A stretch of 64,000 nucleotides of DNA. Origin: Sceloporus undulatus (Eukaryota; Chordata; Lepidosauria; Squamata; Phrynosomatidae). Shown here piece after piece: positions 10,626 to 22,560 of the stretch; positions within the stretch are counted from its first letter, which is position 1, and every line of letters starts with the position of its first letter. The stretch covers positions 114,366,530-114,430,529 of the forward strand of contig NC_056527.1 in assembly GCF_019175285.1 (NCBI RefSeq), in the 5' to 3' direction. The notes under the pieces are model-generated. The model saw only the letters and a program-made list of their open reading frames with translations, was not told the origin of the DNA and made no database searches. The position numbers and the translations under genes were made by a program.

Positions 10626-13489
10626 ATAGTTTTTGGGGCATTGTGGAAGCAGGTATCTATTACCTGCTTGCATAGTGCCTTCTCAGTAACAGCTGTGATG
10701 CACCTTTGTACCCCTGCCACTGGTTGGTTGCAGAAGTGTGCCAAAATGTGGTCCAGACAGCCCTGAATGCTTGGCGAAGAAGGCGGTGCCATCTGGTCGT
10801 GAGTGTGCTGGCTGGTTCTTCTTTCCACATGTGCAAGGAAACCAGAATATTCCTGGGCACGCTTCTGCAGTGCATCAGCACAAGGGAACAAACAGCCCTG
10901 GGAAGCCTCAGGCCAATGCTGCACACCCAAAGAAAGAAGCAGCAGCCTTCACCCTACCAGATGACTGTCAGGAATACACTGGCAAATTCAAACCATAGTT
11001 GCCTGGCATTTAAGGGAGTAAGAAGAGCAGTTCTTAGAGATGCTGTTCCATTTGAGCAAGGCAGTCATCTAGTTGAGGGCATGATGACACCTCCCTGATC
11101 ACCACTACAAGGGATGACGAATACTGTATTACTTGGCCAAATACGTAAATACTGTATCATTGTTGTGACAGTGAAATAATGTTTTTTTCCAAAAAAAGGA
11201 TGTTTCACATCTGGATTCGCGCCTTAATTCCGTGTAGTAAGACAAGAAGAAGAGGTCCTTGGGTCCACCCAGTAATCATCATCATCATCATCCTCTTCTT
11301 CTTGAGAGCTGCCTCTGACAGGTTTTTGGTTCATTTGGCACTGAGATTCCGGCTTGTATGGGAAGCGATAGAAGTACATGCACTTGACATTTTAAAAAAT
11401 GTTCTTATAAAGTGAGGAGGAGGGGATGGAGATGAAATATGTTCTGGGTGGAGACATTACAGATATTTGTCTGCTTGAAAGCTTGAAGGAAGCAAATATA
11501 TCTGTGTAGCACATAAATGGGACTAACCCTTAAAGGCAATGATGGAATTGGCTAAATCCCAATATTATGGTGTGATGCTGGGACGCAGAAAAGCAGTGCT
11601 ATATGCTTGAACTAGACATATTTATTGCAATTATAGAATTATTAAAAGGGGGAGAAGGGTGAAAATTATATAAATTCGGTGATTCCACTGGAAATACTTC
11701 TGTGGTAAAATGAAATTTTAACAGGGCAATCCTAGGCATGTTTATTCAGAGGTAAATGCCACTGTGTTCAGTGGAACTTGCTCCTAGATGAGTGCAAAGG
11801 ATTGCTACTTTAAAAACAAAAAAGATGGAAGATATTTTGACTTTCTATTGATAAAATATTTTGTACATTATTTTTTAAAGCAGCTGATGAAAGAAGTGAA
11901 ATTTTGCACAGGGGATATCCAATTAGGTTGTAAATAAGGAAAAAATTGTACAATGAATAAGAGAAATATCTCAAGGGCAATGATCATTTAAGAGTTTTGT
12001 AGTGTTCATTGCTCTTTATTGTTTTTACGATAACAGGAAGCAGGAAAATTGATAACGCACATCCAGATTATCTAGAAAATTAATGATTCAATATAAGCTT
12101 GTTCTTGTGTGTGTGTTAATGTCTGATTTAAAAGATATTAAAAAGTGAATATTATCTTTGCCCACTTAAATTAAAAAATTGTTTTTAAGATGAAGTGAAT
12201 TGCAGGTTTGACTCAAACCAGTGAGAATGTGAAGTATGGCCATGCCAAAATCCAAACTATTGTTAGCTGTTTTCAAATCATATTTGGGCTAACATTTTAA
12301 CCATGGGTTGGATCCTGGTTTGGCCATACTTGATGTAGATCCACTGAAATAGAGTAAGTTTAAATTTAAAACTAAAGTCCCGTTGGTTCCAGTGGGTCTG
12401 TATGTATGCAAGTATGACTAAATAGGGCTGCAATCCAATAATTCTTTTTAAACTATCTCATTAAAAAAATAACAATTAGAGACAAAGGTTCAGTTTCAAG
12501 CATGTTTCTTTGGTGGTGAAAAGAAAGAGGAGGATAAAATAGTTTTGAAACCACTGCCCAACCCTTTGTGTCTGTTTTACAAAGCACAAAAGGCAACCCA
12601 GTTGAAAATATTTTGAAAAAATGATATGAAAAGAAACTTGTGGGTGTAGATTGTGGTGCTCAGAGTTGGGTAGTTATGCTTGTAAAAGCCAGCAGCCAGA
12701 CTGAACTATGAATACAGGCTTTTGATGAAGGATTTCGTTTCTGAAAGGAATAAGTCTAGCCCACATTCATTTTTCTGTCTGCCACAATTTTCTCTTTAGA
12801 GATCCCTTTTTGCAGCAGTAGTCTTAAAAGCAACAGTCCCGACGGGGAAATGTTGAGAGTTACTGATCTTATTGTAAAATGCACAAATGGAGAAGAATCA
12901 GAAGATTAGAAAATCCACAGATACACACTGGATCAAAATGACTGGTTTGGGAATCATGTTACCTATTTGACAGTTTAAAAAGAAACCTCCTCATAAGAAG
13001 TTATTAAACTAGTGCCTTCTTAATCAGACAAACTGAGAAGTTTCATTGAAGTGATATTGGATCTTCGTAGAAGGCAGCTCTCAAACCAGCGCTAAGACAC
13101 TGAAAGATAAATAGCCCAAATCAGCAATATTTTCTCCAGTGTAAGCCCCATCGACAATCATCCATGGTGGATTGGGCCCCTTTGCTTGGTTTACCAATGT
13201 GTGTGTTATATAAAATTAAGTATCTTTCCCTCCCCTCTTTTCTCGCAGAGTTTCTTCTCAAGATATCAGTGAATCAGTGGTGACATTTAATGGGAGCCAG
13301 GAGTTCATGTTTTCTTGTCGTTCTGTATTTTTTCCCCTGGGTATGAGTGCCAAAAGCAATGGTAGCGTCGATTTAGATGAGCAAATATTTGCACTGTGTA
13401 TTATTTTTTTGTGATTGAGCTGTGACCACTAACTGGTGCCATTCTGTTTGTGATTTCACCTTCTGTTGCCTTTAAAAGTTTTGCTAAAA

Positions 13490-13495
13490 ATTAAA
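13490..13495 (+). terminator. LRP10: Candidate LRP10 poly(A) signal (ATTAAA)
   Basis: ATTAAA lies where repeat-poor, AT-rich sequence gives way to dense repeats. Other ATTAAA hexamers occur upstream (near 11640 and 12137), so the choice is weak. Confidence 0.3.
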
Positions 13496-13515
13496 AAAAA
13501 ATACATTTTGAAATA

Positions 13516-14574
13516 TAATGCTAAGGCGAGTTTTCTTCCTTTGTATTTCTGAGTCAACCAATATACTGAGAGTCAATGGAAGTTTCATGGAGTTTGGAAT
13601 ATAATCTAGGAGACCTAATTTGAGTTCTCACCAATTCTTGGTGGACCCATTTCCATGGTCAATTGTCTAGAGCTTTGGTTCCCAAACTTCGGTCCTCCAG
13701 ATGTTTTGGACTTCAGCGCCCAGAATTCCTGATTGTTCTGGATAGGACTTCTGGAAACTGGAACTCAAAACACCCAGAAGACTGAAATTTGGAAAACAGT
13801 GGTCTAGTAGTAACAACCTGTTGACTGATTTCCACCAAATTGGATATATTTACAGTCACTGGAATGAAACCTCCCAACTTCAGATGTTCTAGTCTTCCTG
13901 AGCCCAGATGCCTCCCAGATGTGTTGGACTACAACTCCCATGATCCTCAGACATCTTAGTCAACAACTATGTTGGCTTAAATTATGGTTGTTGTGGTTGG
14001 ACACATCTGGCGGGTACCCGATTGGGGGTGCTAGCAGCTAAATTAACTCTGTTGTATAGAGTTGGAGAGCTATAAAGAGATGGAGTTACTTGCATTTATC
14101 CCAGGACAGTTACTAAAAGCCTTGTAGACAAAATACCCTGGCATCTCTTCTTCATATGAAATGGTTTCCATCATGTAGAAACAATACAACAGTCCCTACA
14201 TCTTCATTATGGAAACAACAAAATTGGTGTGTATTGGTTGTTGTGACTTAGCATCTCAGTTTGCTGCATGTAAGATGGAGGCAATAATAACATTACAGAG
14301 TTTTTGAGAGCATGAGTCATATAAATGGAGACATGCAGTTTTATAAGGGAAAAAGATAAATCTGGGGTTGTCAGATCTATCGTGGTACCTATTGGCTGTT
14401 GTATTCAAAACAAGCATATATAGGTAGCCTCTTGTGCTTTGCTCATTGCACAGTAGTAAGCCTCATCTGTAAAGACTGCAAAGGAGCATTTAGTGTATGG
14501 AGTTGCCTTTAGATAATGGGTCAGTCTGGATGCTCTTTTGGAGACTGCAGCCTTTCTCTTGCGAATATCTTTAT
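13516..14574. other. Intergenic DNA with a foldback MITE and a short repeat
   Basis: Holds a family A foldback (13672-13802) and an old repeat marked by GTTGGACTACAACTCCCATG (about 13905-14025). From 14026 to 14574 I see nothing recognisable. Confidence 0.5.
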
Positions 14575-14772
14575 AGGGATTCATTGTTATTATTTGCCTT
14601 CAAATCAACTGACTTAAGATTTATGCAGAGGAGGTTTGCTGTTACGTTCTTCATACCTGAGAGAGAGTGGCTTGCCCAAGAACAACCAGTGGGTTTCCAT
14701 GGCTGAGTGGGCATTCCAGCCTGGTTCCCAGAGTTCTAGTCTTACACTCAAACCACTGCACCATACTGCCTA
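14575..14772 (-). repeat. tRNA-derived SINE, reverse
   Basis: Tail half diverged; core GAGAGAGTGGCTTGCCCAAG and head end ACCACTGCACCATACTGCC are clear. Confidence 0.65.
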
Positions 14773-15429
14773 CTTTGAACAGATTAATTACTCCTTAATG
14801 CACTTTTGCCATGCCATGGTTTGGACAAACTACTTGGGGGACTACAAGTCCCATAATCCAGAACAAAAAGCATGCAGTCCCACTCTGGGCATCACTTTCA
14901 TTGCCATGGCTGCCACTGAAACTGGGAGATGCAACCTTATGGGAAGATGACAACAGCAATTTTATTCAGGAGAGGTTAATCACTTCAATGCAGCTGCTAA
15001 TCTTTAGGGACCGGGTGAGGATGACTTTGTTTGCATAGTTCAAACAACTCAGGTTTCCTATGCAATGAAATGCCCACGTTGGTGTGGCAACATTCACAGC
15101 CAGTACAGAAAAGGGAAGAAGGGATCAGTCTGGATTAATGAATAATGAAAAGTGGCTGCAATAATGCCATAGGAAAGAGCTTAACCATCTTGATGGACAT
15201 CTCCAGCTTGCTACGCTGCCAGCAGCCTGGTAATTGTCTTTCCAGAAAGAAAATAATCATGAATTCAAATCTCTGAAGTCGTGGATTGGGAGAACCTTAC
15301 ATTGCTTCCACATTTTTGACTGTAGCTGAGGAGGACATCATGCAAGGTAAGAATTCAGAGACATAGCCATGTTAGCCTGGAATATCAGTTTGCAAAGGGA
15401 TCAAGCAGCACCTTTGAGAATAAATAATT

Positions 15430-15812
15430 AAAAAAATATTTTTTTTAATTTCTATCCCGCTTTTTGCCAGGCAATCAAAGCAGCGTACAACAAGCTAAAA
15501 TACATCCATATATACATAGTACCCCCCCCTTAAAACAAGATTAAACAATATAAGATTAAAACTAACATGCTAAAATTCAATTAATCCAAATAATAACCAT
15601 GGGCAGAGTTCGATAGATGGGAAGTCTTATTCGTGGCCGAGTATTTTATTCCGGGAAGGCCTGACAGAAGAGATCCGTCTTAATGGCTTTTTTGAAGCTC
15701 TCTAGATTGGTAATTTGGCAGATCTCGTCTGGCAGGCCATTCCATAAGTTGGGAGCGGCTGCAGAAAATGTCCTGGAAGAAGCTGTACCATAAGCTCTCG
15801 TAGACTTGAGCT
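15430..15812 (-). mobile_element. L2-type LINE 3' end
   Basis: The minus strand encodes an L2-like C-terminal piece (FSAAAPNLWNGLPDEI...FKKAIKTDLF) followed by 3' sequence ending in TTTTTAATTTCTATCCCGC on the plus strand. Confidence 0.6.
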
Positions 15813-15814
15813 GT

Positions 15815-16172
15815 ATCGGCACTGCAGAAATAATGCAGTTTGATGCCTCTAAGTGCTCCATCCTATGGAGTCCTGGGATTTATAGTTTGTTGTGGCACCA
15901 GAGCTCTCTGACAGAGAAGATGAAATATCTCACAGACCTACAAACTTCAGAATTTGTTCTGGAGCAATGGTTTCCAAACTTTGGTCCTCCAGAAGTTTTA
16001 GACTACAATTTCTGGAAACTCCAGCCATCTTAGCCAGCAGTCTAGAATTATGGGAGATGAAGTCCAAAACATCTGGTGGACCAATGTTTGGTAACCACTG
16101 GCATAAAGCCATGGTAGTTAATAAAGCGGTGTCAAACAGCATTGTTTCTGCAGTGCAGATGCAACCTAAGGT
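15815..16172. mobile_element. Family B MITE split by a family A MITE
   Basis: The left arm of family B (15815-15960) and its right end (16101-16172, GTGTCAAACAGCATTGTTTC) are separated by a complete family A foldback (15963-16100). Family A therefore moved after this family B copy was in place. Confidence 0.7.
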
Positions 16173-16870
16173 CTCCTTCCTCAGATGCATACATCTCCCA
16201 GTATCTGAGGAAATAGACCAATTCTACGGAACCTTATGCTACGAGTTCATTTGCACAGTTAGCTTCAGAGGTGATACAAGATCCCTTTGCATGCAAGGTA
16301 AGCTGGGCTTTGGAGGGCAAGCCAGGTCACCAGCTACGCCATAAGGACTAGGGGCTACTCTTTGGTTTTTGTTTTTCATTTGGATTCTTCATTTCGAAAT
16401 CGTAGTTTGCTAAAATAGGGGCATATATGTACATACACTCCACATAGTCCCCAAGGGTTTTTCCACAGCTTGGCTAGCCTCAGTCTAGTTTGCTATGTCT
16501 CCAGGGAGGGGGAACCTCTCTCTCTTTCTCTGGCAAGTATTAATTATGCCTCATTAGCATCCTCCCACCCATGACTAATAGGATAATTCCCCCTCCCCAC
16601 TCCCTAATTAGACCCAGCAGCCAATTCAGCATCTTTCAAGAGGGAGGGAGGGAGAGACTCACATCTATGGCCAGCCCTTCCCATACAAAACCGTCCATCA
16701 ATGAAAGCGAACCATGTGCTTACTCTCTGTTTTGTTCCCCCATTACATTACTTAATTTACTGTCTCTTCCTTACATGCCTGTTCGGTTGTTCATTTGTAT
16801 TCCTCTTGCATTCACCGTCTTCCTACATTCTCAGCAGCATCCATCCCTTACAGAGGGGTCAGGCAAGGCT
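16173..16870. other. Intergenic, no gene seen
   Basis: Pyrimidine-rich, with a GGGAGGGAGGGAG run near 16640. Open frames of up to 112 codons show no protein-like features. Confidence 0.4.
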
Positions 16871-17205
16871 GTACAGAGGTCCCCCTACATGCGCTGGGGT
16901 TCGGGGTAAAGGACCCCCGTGAATGTGGGGAAAACGCAAATTAAAAAAACACTATTCTTTCCCTAGGAATCTCCAGGTCCTCCAGTGCAACTCAATGGCC
17001 AATATCTGCCACAAGTTGATCATAGAATCATGCTGGAGGATGTACAGATGCCTAGAGGAGTGTTTTCTCTGAGAACTTCTAGGTTCACCAGCACAACTCT
17101 ATGATCAATATCTGGAAGAGTTGCATTGGGGGACTTAGAGTTTCCTAGAGATAACATATTAATCAAAGTCACAAATAAAGCTGCAAATGTAGAGGGTATT
17201 CTATC
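16871..17205. mobile_element. Small DNA-transposon copy, family C
   Basis: Contains GGTCCTCCAGTGCAACTC and GTTTCCTAGAGATAACATAT, the internal units of the element at 27161-27525. Confidence 0.55.
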
Positions 17206-18005
17206 AACCGACTTCTCAACTTGTATGCAGAAAAATCATGCAAAGAGCAGGTTTATACTCAGAGGAAGGAAGCGTGAAGATCAGAGGAAGTAATATCATC
17301 AATCTAAAATATGCCGATGACACCATAGTACTAGCTGTAAACAACAAAGACTTGGAACAACTACTAAAGAAAGTCAGAGGAAAGTGCTAAGACAGGTTTA
17401 ATGTGGAACATTAAGAAAACAAAAATGTTGACCATGGAAAATTTGCATAAAGTCTACCTAGATGACAAAGAAATTGATATAAAGAGTTCCCATATCCTGG
17501 ATCAATCATTGATCAGAACAGAGATTGCAGTCAAGATATCAAAAGAAGACTAGGATTGAGAAGGGCAACTATGAAAGGACTAGACTAGATCCTGAACTGT
17601 AAAGATATGCAACTGAGCATTAAAGTGAGGATTGTCCAAGCCATTAACCACGTATGGATGTGGATGTGAGAGCTGGACAATAAAGAAAGTAGACAGGAAG
17701 AAAATCAATTTATTTGAGATGTGCTGCCGAAGAAGAGTGCTGAGATTACTGTGGACAGTCCTTGAACAGATCAAGCCTGAACTCTTCCTGGAAGCCAAGA
17801 TGCATAAATTGAGATGTCATACTTAAGACAGATCATGAAAAGACAAGACTTATTAGAAAAGACAAGAAGGTGGAGCATAGTAGAAAGAGAGGAATGGACA
17901 GAAATGTTCCAGTGCAGAGCAGTTGAGGACAGAAGGGCTTGGAGGTGTCTCACCCATGGGGTTGCTACAAGTTGAGATCAACTTAAAGGTGGTTAACAAC
18001 AACAT
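17206..18005 (+). mobile_element. Bov-B/RTE LINE 3' fragment
   Basis: Decayed reverse-transcriptase C-terminal region: the YADD box is readable (LKYADDTIVLA, near 17305). Later come YGCESWTIKK-like and MCCRRRVLRLLWTV stretches. The 3' end AACTTAAAGGTGGTTAACAAC matches the Bov-B tail shared by the local SINEs. This class is the probable mobiliser of those SINEs. Confidence 0.75.
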
Positions 18006-18144
18006 CCTTCCCTTCACCTGCATATACATGGTTAATGAAACGTATAAGAGGTTAATGAAGAGACCCTAAAGTGACCTTATTACAGGATTTTGTCATGGCC
18101 AGCCACAAGGAGGACTCAGAAGACAATGAGGAGGACTTGGCTCC

Positions 18145-18938
18145 TGTCAGAACTCCCCTGCATTCATATATTCATTGATCATTTATATATTCATTTGGGG
18201 ATTCTGTCAGAGGGATTATTAGTTTAGGGTTTTGTTTAGATGTTATTTGAATAAGGACATAATAGGTTTGATATATATTGGTTAGTTAGAATGTACTAGA
18301 AGGGGATAGATAGATGGCTAGTTTCTGTGCTTGCTTATTAGGATTGGAATGTTACACTGTTAGGGAGTTACCCAGCCAGGCCGAGACGGCTCTTGTGTTG
18401 GGAGGGGTGAGTTACAACTTAAGAGTTAAGGTTACTACTTATAGATTGTTATAGTAATATGTTCCTGATATTAACATATATTGTTGTTATGCTTTATATG
18501 CTACAATGTATGTTGGGTTGTGGGATGATGGGATATATAACCATTCTTACATATACTCATAGGTTGTTAAGGTTTTATATTACTTAGTTTAGGGGAGAAG
18601 GATGTCTGGGCTTCAAGGCCACAGGTGCAAGGAGGAGATAACACTTGGTGAGAACTTGATTGTTTTGGGAACAGGCCGGAGAGGCCGGACGAGAGGACAC
18701 TACGTCATCTGGGTGGAGATTCCTCACTGCGCGGGAAAGACTGATCCAATTAATTAACTTAATTGCTTAATGGGGGTGGGTCTGCTCGTGGGACTATATA
18801 ACCCATCTGTAACTATGTATCTTCATTCCTGACAAAGAAGTCACTTCTGTTGCCTATACCTTTTACCTTTCAATAAAGCTGTTACTCTTTAGAAGCACAG
18901 CCTCTTGTTGTTTGGGGGTGGCAATTGGGAGCCTGACA
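18145..18938 (+). mobile_element. Solo LTR of an LTR retroelement
   Basis: Begins TGTCAGAACTC and ends GAGCCTGACA, so the tips form a short inverted repeat. It is flanked by an exact 5-bp target duplication, GCTCC (18140-18144 and 18939-18943). It has a TATA-like ACTATATAACC near 18793 and an AATAAA near 18872, in the expected order. No internal region is present. Five-bp duplications occur in Ty3/gypsy elements and in some endogenous retroviruses; I cannot assign the family. The clean ends suggest a fairly recent insertion. Confidence 0.75.
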
Positions 18939-19830
18939 GCTCCTCAGGTACAGGAGGAACCTGAGGCTGTGCCAGGTCCCAGCTCTGCTTTCCCAGCCCC
19001 AGTGGATTTGGGTCAGCCAGACCCTAGCTCTGTGGGATCTTCTGCAATGGAGCCTGGGGCTCAGCAGCCCAGCCTTGCCCCAGTAGAAGTGCCAGACTTG
19101 GGAGACATAGAGCAGCAGAGCATTGAGGTTCTTATATTTAGCCAGAGGAGACCAGCATGCCTTTGACATTCCAAAAGGCTTGTTGAGAAACGCTTATTAG
19201 CCACTCGGCAACTGTGATAAGGGAGCTAGATATAAGGCACCTGGCGGACACTGTCAGAATCTATTGTTTTTCATTAGTTAATGCTGCTTGATCTGACTCC
19301 TTGCTTCCTAGATCTTTGACTGCCTTTGAATCCTTGACCTCAGATCGGACACCTTGACCAACCCTCTGGCACTCTTGACCTCAGACTGGACTGGTAGTAT
19401 TGCTCTCTGTAATCCTGAACTTTGGACTGGCTTGTGGCTTATTCTATTTGGACATGGTTTGTGGTTTACTTTTGCCGAGCAGGCTCTTATCAGCCGTGTG
19501 AGTGTATGTTGGCAGCATTCACTTCCATGTTCCTCATATCTTCATTCTTCCATTTACATATATACCTCCTCTTTTGTCCTCTCCTTGCTGGAAATCTCAG
19601 TGTTTTCCTATATGCCTACACTGTGCCTCCATGCCTCTAGCCACACTACGCAGCTTGTCTCATTTCCTCGAGTCACCTGCAGACATCTTTTTCCTGGGGC
19701 CCTTGGTTGCCTGTTGCCCAGATGATATCTAGTTTGAAAGGGAAGAGGGTCTGGTGGGTGGATGGCCCTGTCCTGCAGCAGAGAAAATGTGTCCAGTTTG
19801 CCTCTAGCACTAGTCTTCAAAGATGTTTTT
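18939..19830. other. Repeat-like flank of the solo LTR, unassigned
   Basis: Proline- and glutamate-rich coding-like sequence lies beside the LTR, followed by a stretch with repeated CTTGACCTCAGA and TTGGACTGG units. It looks like part of an older dispersed element into which the LTR inserted. I do not recognise the family. Confidence 0.35.
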
Positions 19831-20227
19831 AGTTATTTTCAAAGCCATGTTAATCTATTTCATCATTGAAAGATACAGGAAACCCTGTAGCACTTTTGAG
19901 ACTGAAAAAAATAAATGTCTAGCATAAGTTTTCTTATAGACTCTTGGAATCCATAAAATGAAAGCTCATGATAGATTTTTTTTAAAGATTATTTTTATTA
20001 ACCAAAATTTATGCATGAATAATACAAACAAACACATCAATGAACACGTCTGTAAGCTTCGTGACTCCTAATTATACATTTAGCCCACTTGTCTTTGTAG
20101 TTTCCAGTTTAATTAAGACCTTTACATACTTTCCATCTAGCCTTGACAGTCTTTCAGTCAATTTCCATGATCTTCCTAAAACAGTAAAAATATAATTTGT
20201 TCATAATTTCGCCTACATTTTACATTT

Positions 20228-20500
20228 TCATAGAATCATAGAATCGGAGAGTTGGAAGAGACCACAAGGGCCATCCAGTCCAACCCCATTCTGCCATGCA
20301 GGAAATCCCAATCAAAGCATCCCCGACAGATGGCCATCCAGCCTTCGTTTGAAGACCTCCAAGGAAGGAGACTCCACTACACTCCGAGGGAGTTTGTTCC
20401 ACTGTCAAACAGCCCTTACTGCCAGGAAGTTCCTCCTAATATTGAGATGGAATCTCTTTTCCTGCAGCTTGCATCCATTGCTCTGGGAGCAATGGATGCA
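20228..20500 (-). mobile_element. CR1 LINE 3' end
   Basis: Reverse copy beginning ATAGAATCATAGAATCGGAG, the reverse of the CR1 TATGATTCTATG tail, with GGCCATCCAGTCCAACCCC and GGATGGCCATC units. Confidence 0.8.
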
Positions 20501-22560
20501 ACTGGGAGAGTTTTGTAACTCTCCCATTTTCTATAACCCAGTTGTTCCATTTATAATTATCCTGTCCATACATCGATATACCTAATAAAAGGATACCTCC
20601 TGCCATTCTGTTTGCTCACATTCAGTAAGTCATTTCTATTCTTATTAACAAGAAGCTGATCACCTCCTTAACTTACGTTTCCCAGTGGAGGATAATCCTA
20701 TATTCTCCATTCAATGTTTTTTAAGCTTGATCACTTTTCTTTCCAGCATGCTACAGCTGATCTCCAATTTCTTTTTTTAATTCTGCAAACTCTCAAAGGT
20801 GAAAGAGGATTTTCTTGTTATCTTTTTAGCTATTGTCGTGATGCTGAGTTGCAAACTGTCTTGGAGAGGGAGCAATTGTTTGGGCCAAAGAACCTAGCGG
20901 CTCTGATCTACCCCTCCTTTCCTTCTTTCCTTTTCGTGTCTTTTCATTCACTTTCCTTCTCTCCTTTTCGTGTCTTTTCATTCATCCCTATCCTCTATCC
21001 CTATAATTAATCGGCCTATTGATCCTTCTCAGTGCCAATGTCCTGTCCAGCTATTTACCAACCCATGCCTTTATATGCTTTCTTAATCCTCCGTATACAA
21101 GCCCTAATCTATCTCCCCATCTGTCTCTCTCTCTCCCCCTCCTCCTCCATCCTCCAATCATTTCCAGCCTCCTCTGTCTCACTCCATCCCTCCATCCTCT
21201 CCAGAAACACACCCCCTGCCTAGGTCTACCTGTCTATCATCCAAATGCATCCCTTCTTTTCTCCTCATTTGGACTGCAGGGAGCCGTGGGCATAGCCTAG
21301 GATCTCTTCCAATCCTGCCATCCTCTCTTTGGATCCTGGTGTGCCTCAAACAGGTGGGTTGGGTGTGTGATGGCTTTTGTGTATGTGGGGTTTTTTTTAG
21401 CATGTGTGTGTGGGCAGGGGGACCCCAGTGGACTCCCAGTTCCCAAACATGTGGAATCTTGCCAGGGTGGGGCATTTTCAGAATATATATATCCCTTTGA
21501 CATTTGGGAGGGAGGCATTTTAAAAAGGAGATGACTGATTACTTTAAAGCCAGAGAAGAAGCGGAGGAAGGAGCAGATAGATCTGAAAAAGATGAGGGGG
21601 GAAAGCTGCCCCTGTTTTGCCTCCCTCTCCTAGAAAGCAGGTGGTGAGGTGGGAATCACGGTGGGAGTCGGGAAAGAGGGCCAAGGAGGCGGTTGGAAAT
21701 GTGTGATACAGGGGTTCACTCTTTGGGTGGGCGGCTGCTACCCTAGCAGGCTATTGTGTCTTTGCCGACATGTCTCCAACAGATGTCTTTGTGAGAGACA
21801 GAGCCTGCCAAGCTGGCAGGGTTAGCCAGAAAGAGTGTGCCAGCCAGCGTGGGTATGAGAAGAACAGGGCAGAGCAGGTGTGCCAATGTATGCCTAAGAA
21901 TGGAGTTTCTGGTGCCCAGGAGACAACAACGCTGATTTTTGGCATCTGACAAAGTAGGTTCTTGTCTACCTTGAATGCTCACCCTCCTAGTCCAAACTCT
22001 TTGGCTCAGAGAGGCACCAGGACAATTTCTTCCTCTCTTGGAGACTTAACTGGATTGTTCTGCTGGGGATCTGCAGGAAACAATTGGCACGATTTCCTCC
22101 ACATCCCCCCGCAGCCAATAATGCATGATAACATTTCGACTCACGCCATCCCAGTGACAGCATCCAGCGGAAAGTGCTCCGAAGAGGACTTTGAGAAGCA
22201 TTAGCCTTGCAGCAAAAGGTGGATTTTGAGAAAGCAGGAGTGGGGAGGATTGAATCCGTCCGTGGCCAACTGTTTTGGACACTGAGAATCTAATTCAGAC
22301 AACCTGTCTTGCCTTTGGGAGCCTTTACAGGGCACAATGGCTTTTGCACTGAAGTGGCTGAGAATCTAGTGGATCCAGATGTGCCTTGCTGTGGGTGTCT
22401 ATGGATGGTGCTTACTGGCACTAGTAGCATGTGAATGGCAGGTTTGCATTTTAAAAGCTATCTCCGCTGTAAGGTTCATGCTAGATTCCTTTAGACAACC
22501 CTATTTCCACTGTGTTCCTACCATCTAGGAGCACATTAGTAACAATATGAGGAATGTGTG
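20501..22560. other. Intergenic, mostly unclassified
   Basis: Pyrimidine-rich to about 21250, with a duplicated TTTTCGTGTCTTTTCATTCA unit near 20935-20985. From 21540 to 22450 the sequence looks unique and free of known repeats and could hold the missing 5' exon of REM2, but no ORF or donor stood out. Confidence 0.35.

Larger units (their letters stand above)
10169..13515 (+). other. LRP10: Probable LRP10 3' UTR
   Basis: No further exon or acceptor in the LRP10 frame is expected after the stop at 10166-10168. The following 3.3 kb is AT-rich. It holds one Tigger-like element (10408-10625), a short GAT/ATC microsatellite (about 11276-11300) and a possible ancient amniote repeat (about 11722-11812), and little else. 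This contrasts with the repeat-dense DNA after 13.6 kb. A long 3' UTR would fit what I recall of mammalian LRP10. I found no exact AATAAA, so the end is set by a weak ATTAAA and is uncertain. Confidence 0.45.

Noticed and set aside
18912-19166. Proline-rich open frame beside the solo LTR
   Set aside because: It overlaps the LTR boundary and repeat-like flank; treated as part of an old dispersed element, not a host gene.
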